Assembly: GCF_964204645.1 (NCBI RefSeq)
Contig: NC_134027.1
Span: forward strand, 9,474,485-9,538,484
Length of the DNA: 64,000 bases
DNA from: Tubulanus polymorphus
Taxonomy: Eukaryota; Nemertea; Palaeonemertea; Tubulaniformes; Tubulanidae
Direction: 5' to 3'
This document shows positions 1 to 12,888 of the stretch, piece by piece (positions within the stretch are counted from its first letter, which is position 1; each line of letters starts with the position of its first letter). Position numbers and translations under genes: made by a program. A model generated the notes under the pieces. The model searched no databases, was not told the DNA's origin, and saw nothing but the letters and a program-made list of their open reading frames with translations.

Positions 1-54
1 TTAATTTTTCATCAAATCACATATTGATAAAGAAACACACTGTCAATGGCATTA

Positions 55-172
55 TCTGAATTCCCCAAGTTTTCCAGGATTTAGGTAAAATCAGTCAAAT
101 TCCCTGATTTTTTCCTAGATTCTTCTGATTCCCCAAGTTTTCTAGATTTTCCAGGGCAGTAGCACCTCTCTG
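55..172. repeat. Family H dispersed repeat (TTCCCTGA / GGTGGCCACT)
   Basis: Degenerate run of CCCCAAGTTTTCCAGGAT and CTGATTTTTTCCTAG words ending in CCAGGGCAGTAGCACC. The same words recur at 24005, 25600 and 47395. It lies beside the last visible METTL24 exon and gives a false extension of that frame (a Leu/Glu/Asn-rich tail). Confidence 0.55.
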
Positions 173-202
173 TATTACTGTATTATGAGAAGAGTGCATT
201 AC

Positions 203-3200
203 CTGAGGTGCATCTTTCATGAAGTTAGTATTAACATAGACGATCTCCTTACAACACGGCTCCCTGCGACCGGTAATCTTCGAATTAAACCACCCAGTCG
301 GGTTCGTGTGCTGGTACCACAGCTTAAAACCGTATCGTTCAAGCGCCATGAATATTCCGATTTGATGACCGAACGATTTTTTCGAAGACGCACCAAACAA
401 TCCCACGTTTAGGTCGGGAAGGTGGTATTCGATTCCGAGCTGTTTGATTTTGCCGAAGGAGCCATCGGTAGCCATCGTTTTCAGCGTGTCCCATTCAGAG
501 AATTCGACGTCAATTTTGAAGTAGTCGATCGGTGTCTAGAAATAAAATAAAAGTTTTTTAAAGCACACGTCTGTAGGCAGCCGCTCTTTTCAGCAGGTGC
601 GAACATAGGTTTGTGATTTGTCAGCCCAACCAGCAATTGTGAGCGTTGTAGTTCTCAGTAAAGAAAATTTGAAGCGTTAGCGTTTTACACGCATTCCTCG
701 CCAATCTAAGAAATATTTCATACATCAAAAGCAAAAACCAATGGGAATCAAATGCGAGACTAAGCGAAATGTAGTCTGAAAATATTTTGTGGACAAAAAA
801 TAATGAACTCTGGATTTCGCCAGAACGTTCACCTGGGGCCGGTTTTATAGACTTTTATTATCTTTAACCCGGGGGCTAACTCAATTCATTTTCAATCGAG
901 TTAGGCCCTGGTTTTAAGATAATACCAGTCTATAAAACTGGCCCCAGGATGTAGGCTTTAAGCGAACAGTCAGCGATTGGGGGGGGGGGGGGTAGTGGTG
1001 TCTTCAGGGGCGATGCCACTCCACCTAATGGCCTGATGTTACTGTTTCTCATCACGTTTCTTTTATATAAATCAGATTTATCATAGTGAAAACCTTTATA
1101 AACGCTGAAAAATTAAACCCCTTAATATAGAGGTTCTGTCTAGCATTCTAACAATTCAACACATATTCAACATACGCTGTACTAACATATGCCATACAAG
1201 TAATTCAAGGACTGAAGCTAAGTAGTCATTCAATAGATACTTCACCTACATTTTCAAATGGAGACCCACTCTTTATTGAAAACTAAATATAATTAGGCCT
1301 TATTATAAAGGCTAAATTATATATTAACGTACTATTATTATATATTATATTCCTCAAAGGAAACAATGTTGTGGCCATAAAATGCCTCTATGATCATGAT
1401 AATATTATGAAATTGCCTAGTTATTTGATTGATTTAACTCATAAAACAAACGCGAATAGGTTATTCTAATGTGTCACAGCTGCATAAATGTCAGCCATCA
1501 TTTTTAGCAGGTGTCCTCATTGAATATCGGATTGTTCAACGCTACCGGTATACCCACCATATATGATATATAAACTGCCATCATATTCGTTGTCGTGGAT
1601 GAAACTAAACCAACGGCTATACACCATCTGGCTATCGAAATTTTTAAATATTGAGGAGCATTAGGAATGAAAAAAGGATTTCATTTTGAGGGCACTGTGG
1701 AAGCAAAGCTTAAGTGCACGACAATACGACTAAGCTGTATCAATTGTGGAAGGAATATTTTTCCAGTGTTTTTCATCTTAGCATAATCACTTAACTTGAT
1801 ATAAGAACCATAGAGTGCTGTAATTCAATAAGGCTAGATACCGTAGTCAAAATATCGTCCTAATTACCAAAGAATTACAATATACTACGCTTTGCTTCAG
1901 GTGTTACTTGTTCCTTATAATTCTTTCAGCGATCATTTAGCGATGTAATTGAAGACAAGTCTAAATTTTTAATAATTTATCTTAATTTCAGAATATCGAT
2001 CGTGAATACATGAGTAAATTTATTATTTCACCGGGTTTATCAAATATTGACGTATTCAAAGCTGGAAACTCTGTTACTATTGGATAAATGTTTACACAAT
2101 TTCCTGCATAAACACCACTGATGCATTGATGAACAGATACCAAAGCTGATTACTAAGCCTATGGCTATCTATATAAATGTATATCAATACGTATAACAAT
2201 GCCGGTATGGGATACTGCTCAAGTCTACAGGTTCCATGACAAACACGTACTTTATCGTGGTTCAGCTTTGTCATAATCGTTTTAACCGTATTCACGTTCC
2301 ACGATCCCTTTTTGCCGTCGTAGCCGGCGACTCCGAGATTATGGAAGAAAATCGACGTTCCTCGCTTGTGGTCGCCAACATTCATACTGTCGGAAAATAA
2401 ATTTCGGTTTATTACGACATGCTCAAGAACACAATAAAATGAGATTCAATGCGGAAGAAAACTATGATTCACCTCGGATCGAATGCATGCACGACGCAAT
2501 GTTTTTTATTCTGAACAGCATCGTCGAAGCTCCAGTCATTGTTTATACTGAAAATAAACATCATTTCAGCGTGGAAACGCATGTCCACCGAATATTTCTT
2601 CATCGATGTTATAAATTGTGAATTTCTAGCAAACTAGGCAAAGCCTTGATTCCTCAGTCAGGGCGCCGAAACATAACTCACCCGAAGGAATAAACTAGAC
2701 ACGGTGACGCTAAATCAAGCCCAGGATCGAGGCAGACGTTCCAGCCTCCATCGCCTACATTTCCGTATCTTATACTCTTCTTACACTGGTACGTCACGTC
2801 GGTTATTTTCCTAATACGAAATGGAAAAAACAATTGTTTGAATGCAGGCAGACTTTGATATGGGGCACAGAAAATGAAAAAGGGCATATAGAGCACCTAG
2901 CCAAACCAGGGTCGGGAAAATTGTGGAATTTTAATGCTATTATCTTCGGGCACTTGAGCGACATTAAACAAAATATAAAGCCTAGTCTTGGGCACAGTGG
3001 ACTGCTGCTCTATTGAGCGTGGGTCGAAAATTTGCCCGAAAAAAATTGCTGCTATGTTTCTAAAGAAGATACAGGATGATTGCGACCGGAGCGTGCGGTC
3101 CTTATGCTCCTATCCCCCTTTCCCACAATGAACTAGATGAGGTGGCATCGCTCCGATGCCCCCCGCTTCTAAGCTATGTCTACTAGACCAATTCTTCAGG

Positions 3201-5925
3201 AAACAATCGGGTAACGCTGTCTACACCAATTGAAAACACTGGGGTATTCTACCTAGGTAGATATATTATTTGGTTCTAAATGAACTTAACATTGGTGGCC
3301 ACAATTTAAGCAACAGCAACCAGAATTTAATAAGGAATGTACCTTGGACCATGTCTTACCTGTGTACCACGTTTCTCGGCTCAATCAAGGCTCTATCGTG
3401 CTTACTTTTTCCAATACGGCCCCCTGGTGGCCACAATTTATACTACAGCAACCTAATTTCATGTTTATGTCACCGTTTATTATGAAATGTCATAATCCTA
3501 GGTGAAATACTTCAGTAGTTATAGATGGATATAAATTAATTCTGCGGTCGCAGACAGACACGTCAAAATCTATATGCAGCCATCCCTCCCCTATCTAATG
3601 TCTGAGCGGGGGCATAAAAATCTACCGACAAGCTCAAGTGGTTATAACTTATTATTAGAACAGCTGCACAAGAACAAACTGTTGTAAAATGACTATATAA
3701 TACTTGAATGAACACTCGATGGATATCGAACAACGTTCAAGCTGTTTTCTCGTCTCCTCACGTGTGGAAATATTGCCCCTTAAATTCTATCCAGATTCCG
3801 TAAATCAGATAATTTTCATCACGTTTCACAGATTAGATTTTCCTTTTTCATTCACCTCATATATAAAATTGTAAGGTCAAGGAAGTAAAATTATAAGAAG
3901 CTAGAAATTCTTAAAGTTGACTTTTGTTAGGTCTTGTTGGTGCAAAAATGCAACGACATGTAAAGCTGTACTTACTAGAAAGAAATTCTAAATCATGGGC
4001 TAGCTGATAGCCTGTCTAATGCAGCTGTCAATCGGCTATCTGTACACAACCCCTCAGACGAACACATTTTTCACAGATGGTGAAAGTCTGTCTAAAAAAT
4101 GATTGTTCAGAGAGACACGACACCCTATTTCATTTTCATAGAAAAAATGCCCGGGGAACTGTCGCAGGGAGTGGCGATGCCTGGCCCAACATGGTTTTGG
4201 AAAATGATAAGGTGTCTGTTGGACGTCTGAGGGGATGTGTACGGATAGCAGGTTGATAGCTGTATTTAATCGGAGGATTTTCACTGATTATACATCGGTA
4301 ATAAAAATGAATCGGAAGCTGGCAAGTTGTTCACTTTTCTGCACAGTACAAAACTAAACCAGTCAGGCTTACAGATATAATAAGTCACTAGGTCAGTTGT
4401 TACAGGACCGCGTCGGTGGTTTTTATGCATAGCTACGCTATAAGGTATTTTTCTGGCACAAAACATACAGATACCAATAGCTTCACCAATGATGATTGGG
4501 CAATGTCTTCACTTGACCTTAATGACTTGACAAATGTAAAGAATGACTATTATTAGATAACGTATTATTTGCTGAGCTACAAAGTGCCACGGATCTCCCT
4601 GGATAAAAAATCCTCTCTATTTCAATCAAATCAGGTTTAAATCTGGAGACACAGGTGTTGTATAGTGATGATTGGGATCATTCATTTATTACGTACGCAT
4701 AAAATTTGAATTTTTCAACCCCCCTCCCCCTCTGTGCGCAAAAACGGCCATTTTTCATTAAGCATTACGGTACGCAATTGCACTGACCCCTCCCCTACCC
4801 TATTTGACACTAAATGCTCAAGCATACAGCTGATCAAGCATACAGCTAATGAATGACCTTGTACGCTCATACGCTAACAATTTGATACCAAGATATGTGC
4901 GTTATATAATATATACCATTCCCAGAATATGTTTATTGATTTTTTCAAGCGTGGTTTGTTCAACGACATTTTCTGTAATAATCTGCCCACCACCTGGTAT
5001 AGAAAATTTCCGAATCAAACGAAAACGTTTTCAGTACACAGGATTCGGACGAATTCCGTTGTCAAACCTACCTCGTATATAGTTCATATAGCTGTTTTTC
5101 GGAGAGACTGCTATCAGGGGCCGGAAGCTCCTTCAACGATATATCCGCCTGCAAGAATATCGAAACACATAGCATATCATCGTCGATTCATTTTCAATGA
5201 CCACGCTGGTATAGGAAGTCGAGGTAGCTGCTACGGCTACACTATTTTGAGAGGGATAACACTTGAATTACCCTACTGGAATTTCCAGTTTGCCTCGACT
5301 CGAGTGCAGATTAGTTTGTAAGAATTAGTTGATTTCCAATATATTTCAACTGTTTAAGAGTTATATATCTAATTAACTGAGAACCGTGAAACTAGATCGG
5401 TCAAAACTCCATTGACGTTTACTATATCCGTAGTTGATTTCATCATTTCAAGACACTGCACTGCGTTATGGTTAATGAATTCAAATCTAGGATTCGTCAG
5501 AGGCCAACTAAGGTAACTGCCATTTTCAGCAAATATGTCAATATTTCATCCATAAAAAGTTGGGTTTCATTTATTTGAGATTGGATTCTGACGGACGAGA
5601 ATGTAAATTGTACACTTTTTCAGGTTCATTTGAATAATCATCCTCGGTCGAATTTACTTACCGGTACCTTGACCGAGCTACTACTGGCCAAACTAGACGA
5701 TAATATAGTTTTCTGTTTCTCGGCGGTAGGTTTTTGTAGAGTCTTTTGAACAGATGGCAACGGGTTCGTGAACGATATTGTATCTTTCCGAATGGCAGCA
5801 TTACTTACGGATATAGTCGCTGATGGCCTGAGCTTGGAGAAGGCATCCGTATAAAATATTAATGCCACAATAAACGCAAGTACGAGTGAAATGACAAGCA
5901 GGGCAAATCGACGTTGAAGCATCAT
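203..5925 (-). CDS. METTL24: METTL24-like type II membrane methyltransferase, 3' end outside window
   Basis: Coding exons on the minus strand, 5' to 3': 5662..5925, 5072..5148, 2682..2810, 2473..2547, 2251..2386 and 203..535. All have GT-AG borders and compatible phases, giving 338 codons so far. Exon 203..535 ends at CTCAG/gtaatg, so a short last exon must lie in the first 200 bases or beyond the left edge. Residues about 7-26 are a hydrophobic signal anchor after a short basic start, followed by a Ser/Thr/Lys-rich stem, as in Golgi type II proteins. The catalytic-type region has the signatures of the METTL24 / Methyltransf_22 family: GDGGWNVCLDP, CLVYSFGINNDWSFDDAV, VHAFDPSM, and later IDYFKIDVEFSEWDTL. 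The vertebrate protein is about 366 aa, so nearly all of it is here. The substrate is unknown. A 5'-UTR intron acceptor probably lies near 5996. METTL24 is divergent from the V-ATPase gene to its right. Confidence 0.9.
536..2250. other. Last visible intron of the METTL24 gene
   Basis: AT-rich intron. It contains the foldback element at 832-948 and a G-homopolymer of about 13 near 980. I see no exon, RNA gene or other signal. Confidence 0.6.
832..948. mobile_element. Foldback/MITE, family A (CCTGGGGCCGGTTTTATAGAC ends)
   Basis: Nearly perfect inverted repeat: the left arm begins CCTGGGGCCGGTTTTATAGA and the right arm is its complement, ending AACTGGCCCCAGG. The arms meet at an AACTCAATTCATTTTCAAT centre. 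It has no coding capacity. Related copies occur at 36148, 39528 and 39681, with a fragment at 12831. Confidence 0.8.
2811..5071. other. METTL24 intron
   Basis: Intron between coding exons 3 and 2. It holds two similar stretches with GGTGGCCACAATTTA, near 3294 and 3426 (about 130 bases apart, same strand), and a MITE arm at 4674-4805. The short open frames here have no recognisable coding character. Confidence 0.55.
4674..4805. mobile_element. MITE, family D (GGGATCATTCATTTATTACGTACGC), one arm clear
   Basis: The left arm GGGATCATTCATTTATTACG continues into TACGCATAAAATTTG, then a C-rich stretch, and GGTACGCAATTGCACTGACC to the right. The interior matches the copy at 17050 read on the other strand. 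The far arm is lost. Confidence 0.65.
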
Positions 5926-6899
5926 GACCTCGTGGCCTTAACGTTTTACCAATGAAAATAATCGCTTCAAAATTCTCTTTCACTCGATAGAAACCTGTAA
6001 TACAAGAAAGATTATTAAATTAGTCGGCCAAAACGGGATAAATGTATTTGTTAACCTCTATTGCTTTCATAAGGACATTTTACGACGTCATCATCACTGT
6101 AGTTCGGACCTAGTTCAAAGATGGCCGACACTGTGAAATGCGTTACGACTGGTTATTAGCACCGACCTCTAGTTAACTAGCTATGTTCTGCCCAGTTTGT
6201 CCGCCGCGCAAGCCATAATGGGCGATATTTCTAAATAGCAAGAAGAGCAGTGAATCGTACTATTGCGCTATTCCACTTAAAACTTTCCGAACTATTCTAT
6301 AATATCTACATTGCTTTAAAATTAATATAGGCCTATAGGCTAAAGGATATTCATCTTAAAATCTGTCTTTTGTGTGTGTTGCTCGAGGAATAGCAGTTTA
6401 AATTGTTTTGAAAATGTCCGAGAATTTATCATAGATTGATGCATCCAGATATATATGACAAACTGCAGTCATCAAAATGGTTTCAAATCAATCTTCATAA
6501 ATCTAACATTTAGTTGTACATTTCAGTTGTACATTTGTGGTATCTGGAGGGCAAGTAACAACTAGATCTGTAGCCAATTCCACAGTAATAACTATAATCA
6601 ATGTTTGAAGGCACATTCTGATTTGGCCCGTTCTAAATTCCGCCCGTTCCAGCGTTTTCACTAGTGGTAATGTGAACGCGTCTCATGTGGATGGAGAGCA
6701 CAATAGAGCACAGGAGCGTGCAGATCATGTTGCTATCACGTGCTACGATTACAATCGTTAGAATGGCAGTACAGTTCATAGATAAGCACTGCAGTAATGT
6801 TTATAAAGAGGGGCACTACAATAGCATTAAATATCTAAACTAAAGACTATAAATGGCATACTTTCTAACCTTTATGATAACATCATTTCAACATAATCT

Positions 6900-7037
6900 G
6901 GGGCCAGTTGCTCAAAAGTTGGTTAGAGTTAATCAGTGGATGGTTGACATAGTGACAATTAAAAGTTCATTATTACTATGATGGTGTTTATCCACTGTTT
7001 GTTTATCTTTAACCAACCTTTAAGCAACTGGCTCCCC
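6900..7037. mobile_element. Foldback/MITE, family B (GGGCCAGTTGCTCAAAAGTTGG)
   Basis: Arms GGGCCAGTTGCTCAAAAGTT and the diverged complement AACCAACCTTTAAGCAACTGGCTCC enclose a centre with GTGGATGGTTGACATAGTGA. A second copy lies at about 10050-10163. Confidence 0.75.
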
Positions 7038-7108
7038 CCACTGATATTCTTACTATTCAAAATCATCACACCCCCCACCAGCTCCAGTTCAATCAAAAAA
7101 TGTTCTTA

Positions 7109-7615
7109 TTAAGCCTGGCGCACACGGGCGACAGTTTCGAGCAATTCTCGAGCAACCGGCCGAAATGCTTGGCGTCGAACGAAAAAATCACTCGTCTGCG
7201 GCAAGGGGCGACAGCGATTGCTCGTTGTCGAAAGGAATTGTTCCGTGTCACCCAATATCAAACATGTTTGATATTGGGCGACGGAAAATTGCTTGTCGCC
7301 GAGAAATTGCTCGGCGATCGCTCGGGAGTTGCCCGTGTGCGGTAGCTGGAGATGCCAAGCAACGAGCACCTCATCAACCCAGCCAATGACTAAACGAATA
7401 ATTATCATGTGATACTTCCAAATACGGCATCACCCGGGTTAGTCGCGTGGCCATCTTGACAAGTCACATGATAAAAACGTTTGGCGCGACAGATAATCGC
7501 CTCTCCGTCGCCAGTGGTCGCATACGAGCGACACCTAGCGATCGATTGCTCAACGGTTGCTCAAAAATCGGTTGCAGCAACCGGCGACTGAAAATTGCCT
7601 CGCGCCAGGCTTTAA
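7109..7615. mobile_element. MITE with central palindrome, family C
   Basis: Ends are inverted: TTAAGCCTGGCGCACACGGG at the left and CGCGCCAGGCTTTAAT at the right. The body is GC-rich, with repeated GCGAC/TTGCTCG words. An exact palindrome around AATATCAAACATGTTTGATA sits near 7251-7278. All open frames in this interval are by-products of the GC-rich repeat. Confidence 0.8.
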
Positions 7616-8697
7616 TCAATGCAGTTCCTGACACAAGGTCTACAGTAATTTCAGCTATCGTATCAACAATTATCTATTGACGACGAGAGAAATCCCAAAT
7701 GATTCAGCAAAATTCTTGGACAGAAAAATATATATTTCTGAGCAACGTTTCGGCTAAATAATATTACTATATATACTCAATATAGCCATCATCAGTCAGT
7801 GACTGTGTCATCCATTTTAAACCGAAATATTTATGTATCTTCTCGACTTATCCATTGGCATAGTTGTCGCGTACAATTAATGAGATAGGATTTAGATTTT
7901 GAGGAAAATAGACAACTTTTTCTAACTAAAAGGCAGGTGGTTTTTTCACGATCCTGATCGATAAACGTGCAGTCACACCGGTCAAATTAGCAATTCCCGG
8001 CCGGAATAACAAGGGAATACATAGTCAGTAACCTGTCTGTGGTTTAGTTTCACGATCGGATATTTTCACAAACCACATATATATATAAGCTGGTATATGT
8101 TGGTATAACTATAAGCTCATCCGATTATAAAAAAGCTTACCACCAACGATTAGGTAACTAACGAATACACTACTATTCTTCAAATTCAAGAATCAATAAC
8201 ATAGCTCAAAATCTAAACCAGCCTTCTTATTCTGAAAGGGGGAATAAATTAGCCCATTAAGGAAATAACGAACCTTTATTCCGCCTCAGCCTCAGTCAGT
8301 TGAGTTGATGAATAGCCAGTTGTTGTTGATGGAAACGCCGAAAGGCTCGGATGATACACGTCGTAGAGATGACGCTAATAGTATAGACTGGTTACCGGTC
8401 TATATGAATGGGACAGGCAACCAGTCTAAGTTTAGTGGTAACTGTTAGTAAATTTTTTAAATCTACTCTTCAAACAAGAAAACTGAATAGAAATTTTTTT
8501 CAAGCTTATGCTCTAATCTAAAAAGAGCATTCATCTCAAAGAAAAATTATTGTCTTGAAAAAAATTATGGGAAATGTGGGACTCGAACCAGTCGCGATCA
8601 ACGCATGACATCACATATTTTGTGTCATGTGATTAATGATGGTGGATCAATCGTAAATATACTTCGTACAAATAGCTAGCATTGAAAATCTGCGAAA

Positions 8698-11600
8698 ATG
8701 TCGTTTCCCGAATTATATTTCAACATAGACAACGGCTACTTAGAAGGTCTGGTTCGAGGGTTTAAAGCTGGTATACTGAGACAAAATGATTACCTAAATT
8801 TGGTGCAGTGCGAAACATTGGAAGGTAAAAATTGTGTGATTTTCAATCAAATTTAAATCAAAATGAATAATGAAGATACAAGGATGTCTTAAATGAATCA
8901 ATTGAATAGATAATAAATTTAATAAATGATCAAATAATTTCTTCAAGAATCATAAGTGGGAAGTATTTTAGGCCCTAAGCTACTAAAACCTGCTTGAAAA
9001 TCTGTGTATGATTAATTTTCGCTGTGGCTACTCGTACGGATTACTCTTGAGGCTATTCGTACGGAACTATACGCTAATTACTGTCGCTGATTGGCTGATT
9101 TACGCCGCGCATGCGCACAGAGGTGCGCGACTTAGAAAATTCAAGGAAAGTGTGGAGAATAGAGTTAGTGAAAAATAGAGCGGATCGAGCGAGACTCAAA
9201 CCCGAGCCAGTAAATTCCTAGCGCAGCGTCATACCACCAGAACACCGAGCTCGCTGACAGTCGGCTGAATGGTTTAACTAGATATAGCCTCACCGTACCC
9301 TAACCCTATCCCTTCCCGTACGAATAATTCCTGCGTACCAATAGCCTCTGGAATTATTCGTACGTGTCCGTACGAATAGCCAATTCGATTAATTTTGGCT
9401 GTCTTTGCTCCACTTGGTGACAGTCAGTGTCATTGATGATGGTGGCTGATTGATTGGTTGGGGGACCATAAAAATATTCCCTTAAAAAAAAGATTGATGC
9501 ACTTACACGTCTCTAATAAGGCCTAGGGTTATTAAAAGGATTTAAGTAAAATTTTAGGTTTAGGATTATGTAGGGCTTGAATTAAAGGGTTAATGAAGAG
9601 TTTTTAGGGTTAGGGTAAGTAATTATCACTAATATTTTCAGATTTGAAGCTCCACTTGCAAAGTACCGACTATGGAAATTTCTTGGCGAATGAAGCGAGT
9701 CCGCTAGCGGTTTCCGTCATCGATGATAAGTTGAAAGAGAAACTCGTCCTCGAATTCCAGCATATCCGCAACCAAGCCGTAGAACCACTTGCTACGTTTT
9801 TAGATTTCATAACGTAAGATTTAAATTCTAAACTCAAAGTTTGAAAAGTTAGTCAAACATACATATGAAAATATGTCTAGATTATCGTGTTTCTGAAGCT
9901 AACGCATTTGCAGGATTTTAATACTATTTGTCAATGGTAACCATTGCTAAGCCTAGTGTAAACCTGTGGGGCAATAACGATTCTACAACACTGTAATGAG
10001 ATTCTTCCCATGATGCCTAAGTGTATAATAGAGTCACAGTTCACAGCCATTTGATAGCCAAGAACAGTTGCACTAAAGTTGGTAGAGTACACAGTGGATA
10101 GTTGACATAGGGACAATTAAAAATTCATTATCTTCAACCAACTTTTGTGCAACTACTGGCCCACTGTAAACCTCGCCCAATTAAGACAAACTGGGACTGC
10201 CAAAAGTGATGAAGCGAAAGTCCTAGTTAAGGATCATAAAATATGTCGGGAGACGATTTCATTTTGGTAGGAGTCAGTCAAGATGAGTTGGCCATGTGGG
10301 AGTTAGACAAGGTTTACTTAATGATGCAAGCGAAGAATGGGCATGATCAGCGGTGTATATGATCAAATATTCATACCCCGGTAGTCTTTGTGAATTTTTG
10401 ATATGATACTTTTTTGTATACTTTAAATATACTTTTAGAATTTATTTTTAACCACCAGGTACAGTTACATGATCGATAATATTATTCTGCTCATCACTGG
10501 AACGTTGCATCAACGGTCGATCGCCGAATTAATCACTAAATGTCATCCGCTGGGAAGTTTCGAAACAATGGAAGCGATTCACATAGCTGCCACTCCGGCT
10601 GAGCTGTACAACGCCGTACTAGTTGATACACCTCTAGGTAATGGTGTCTTTTATGTAAAGCTGTGTTATCAAATTTTACTTCTGCTTTAGTACAAAACTA
10701 TATCATTCAAAAATGACGATGCTGTTGACACTTGGTTGAAGCTGTTATATCTAAAAATCATATTCATTTCAGCTCCGTACTTCATCGATTGTATATCCGA
10801 ACAAGATTTAGATGAAATGAACATTGAAATCATCAGGAACACACTGTACAAGGTAATAACGTGGTATTTGTTGTAAAAACCGTTGCAAAAACAACTTCCT
10901 ATCATAGGGGCATGAGAAAAATTGTGGAAATTGAACTATGAAATAAATTGCATCCTGTTATAGATAACGTCTTATGAAGAACAAATGAATTTGGAAATTC
11001 TTTATTTTTCATACTATTATTTAAGGATTTAAGTCTACAGGAATAACATTGATTAGAATGTTGTCTTCTATTTTTCAGGCATACTTGGAAAATTTCTATC
11101 AATTCTGCAAAGATCTTGGTGGACCTACAGCCGAAGTAATGTGTGAAATATTAGCGGTAAGTTCATTTAGGTATTTTGTGACTTTTGATGAATAAAAAAT
11201 GTTCTACACACAAGATTGTTATTTTGTGAACTTTCGACTGACTTGAGTTATGCAGTAACAACTTTATCTAATATTGCAGTAGGCTTGCAATTTGAACCTA
11301 ATGGTCTCTTTCACTATCATATTCGTTAATCCGAAAGTAAAACCAGTCTAAAAAACCAAACCCAAAACCAAATTAGCTAGTATTGTATTAATGTTCCCAA
11401 CTCCTGTTCAAGTATATTCTAATTTAATTCAATTATTGTTGATTCCAGTTCGAAGCTGATCGAAGAGCATTTATCATAACGATCAACTCTTTCGGTACCG
11501 AACTGACGAAAGACGACCGCGCAAAACTGTTTCCGGAATGTGGCAAGTTGCACCCGGATGGTTTGGCGGCCTTGGCTAGAGCCGATGATTATGATCAAGT

Positions 11601-12375
11601 TCGAGCAGTTGCTGAATACTACGCTGTAAGATTTATCTTTCTGAAGTGCTCTACTCAGTTTCCTATGTCGAAACATACCTATATTTTGTACACAGATTTT
11701 TTCATACCTGTAGGGAACAATAAACCTCTAGTTGTGATGATTTTATCTATTGAAGTAGCCCAGTAAATGTTTGAACACTATGCTATATATAGTAGATTCC
11801 ACCTTACTTCGTACCTTGTCAATGCAGCAAACCGCTTCTGTGGATTTAACTCGATTTATTTTACTTAACTTTATTTGGAAAATCGTCTATTACTTCCTGA
11901 TTTTCAACTCATTTACAGTCTCAACATTACCGATTAAGGCACAACGTACTCTTTTAAGATAGCAGTCTGTGATTAGTGAGATCCTTTTAGGTAAATTAAA
12001 GTAATAAGACATTGAACAATTGGAATTCTGTTTGCAGGAATATAGAGCTTTGTTCGAAGGTTCTGGAAATAATCCTGGTGAAAAGACCTTGGAGGATAAA
12101 TTCTTCGAACATGAGGTATGCTAGTTTACACCAATTGTGGTAATGGCTCGTTTTTCAATAAGGATTTGTTGCTGAGCTCTGCAAATGGTAATGTTTGGAA
12201 TTGTTTCTTCTAGGTAAAACTAAACATGAACGCATTCCTGCAACAATTCCATTACGGTATCTTCTACGCGTACATGAAACTGAAGGAACAAGAATGTCGC
12301 AACATAATCTGGATCGCGGAATGCGTAGCGCAAAGACATCGCGCTAAGATCGACAGCTATATTCCTATATTTTGA
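8698..12375 (+). CDS. ATP6V0D1: V-type proton ATPase subunit d (V0 sector), complete
   Basis: Eight exons: 8698..8824, 9642..9813, 10459..10637, 10773..10852, 11079..11156, 11449..11625, 12038..12115 and 12214..12375. All splice sites are GT-AG and phases agree, giving 350 aa against 351 in human ATP6V0D1. The protein starts [20 protein letters not shown] and contains [67 protein letters not shown] and the C-terminus [11 protein letters not shown], all diagnostic of the family. Subunit d caps the membrane c-ring and links it to the central stalk of the proton pump that acidifies endosomes, lysosomes and secretory vesicles. Animals may carry d1 and d2; the sequence resembles d1, but an invertebrate usually has a single gene. 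The stop TGA is at 12373-12375 and a long 3' UTR probably follows. Confidence 0.98.
9020..9395. mobile_element. Foldback element with TTCGTACG arms and an internal tRNA-like region
   Basis: The left part has TACTCGTACGGATTA and GGCTATTCGTACGGAACTA. The right part has the reversed CGTACGAATAATTCC and GTGTCCGTACGAATAGCC. Between them lies a tRNA-like stretch on the minus strand. It is in intron 1 of the V-ATPase gene. Confidence 0.6.
9186..9253 (-). ncRNA. tRNA-like sequence, probably a tRNA-derived SINE head or tRNA relic
   Basis: Read on the minus strand it begins CGAGCTCGGTGTTCTGGTGG and ends GGGTTTGAGTCTCGCTCG. Ends CGAGC/GCTCG pair, and there are B-box-like (GGTTTGAGTC) and weak A-box-like words. 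Length is about 68, but the anticodon arm is not convincing, so I do not call a functional tRNA. Confidence 0.4.
10050..10163. mobile_element. Foldback/MITE, family B, second copy
   Basis: Shares GTTGCACTAAAGTTGG, the centre GTGGATAGTTGACATAGGGA and the right arm CAACCAACTTTTGTGCAACT with the copy at 6900. It lies in intron 2 of the V-ATPase gene. Confidence 0.75.
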
Positions 12376-12830
12376 GTTACATTCGGGTAAAATATGGGTT
12401 TTATGAAATGATGAATTTGAAAGAGCATTGGACTATTATATGATGAATTGGATACGTATTCATATAGAGCAATTGCAAGGATTTGGCACCAGTTGACTCG
12501 CTTGCTTCATGATTTTAATGAAAGACGTGCCGCCTACCATGGAAAACTAGATGAATTGATCATTGATGAAAAAGTGTTTAAAATCAAACTTCCCAAGTAC
12601 ACTCTTCAAATTGTTGTGATCTGTGTTTTGAAAATATTGAGCCAGTACGTTGTCTTCTGCTCTTTCAGACTTGCATAGGTGTGTACAGAATGAGCATTCC
12701 AAACAAATTCTATAAACAGCAATTGTAAACTGCAGATATATTGTGGATCTCATCAGGGTTGCATTAATTTCCATTCTACGATATATGCATTCATATAGCT
12801 TAAAACCTGCTAGTAAAACCGACTTAATCA

Positions 12831-12888
12831 AGGGGCCAGTTTTGTAGACTGGTATTAACTAAGCTGGGTCCCAACTCAATTCATTTCC
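12831..12888. repeat. Half copy of foldback family A
   Basis: Shares GGGGCCAGTTTTGTAGACTGG, a diverged TATTAAC..GGG stretch and AACTCAATTCATTT with the full copies, but the second arm is missing. Confidence 0.65.

Larger units (their letters stand above)
5926..8697. other. Divergent intergenic region between METTL24 and V-ATPase d
   Basis: Contains the 5' flanks of both genes and two inverted-repeat elements (6900-7037 and 7109-7615). An antisense tRNA T-arm-like stretch near 8578-8600 may be a relic of a tRNA-derived SINE. No further gene is visible. Confidence 0.5.

Noticed and set aside
4054-4466. Two adjacent minus-strand open frames inside the METTL24 intron
   Set aside because: No conserved motifs, no splice pattern, and composition like the surrounding intron.
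4929-5321. 130-codon open frame on the plus strand
   Set aside because: It lies antisense to METTL24 exon 5072..5148, has no recognisable motifs, and the minus-strand exon fits the splice phases of the gene exactly.
7100-7680. Overlapping open frames on both strands
   Set aside because: They fall inside a GC-rich inverted-repeat element. Both strands are open because the sequence is palindromic and CpG-rich.
8578-8620. Minus-strand tRNA-like T-arm (CTGGTTCGAGTCCCAC)
   Set aside because: No complete cloverleaf. At most a fragment of a tRNA-derived SINE.
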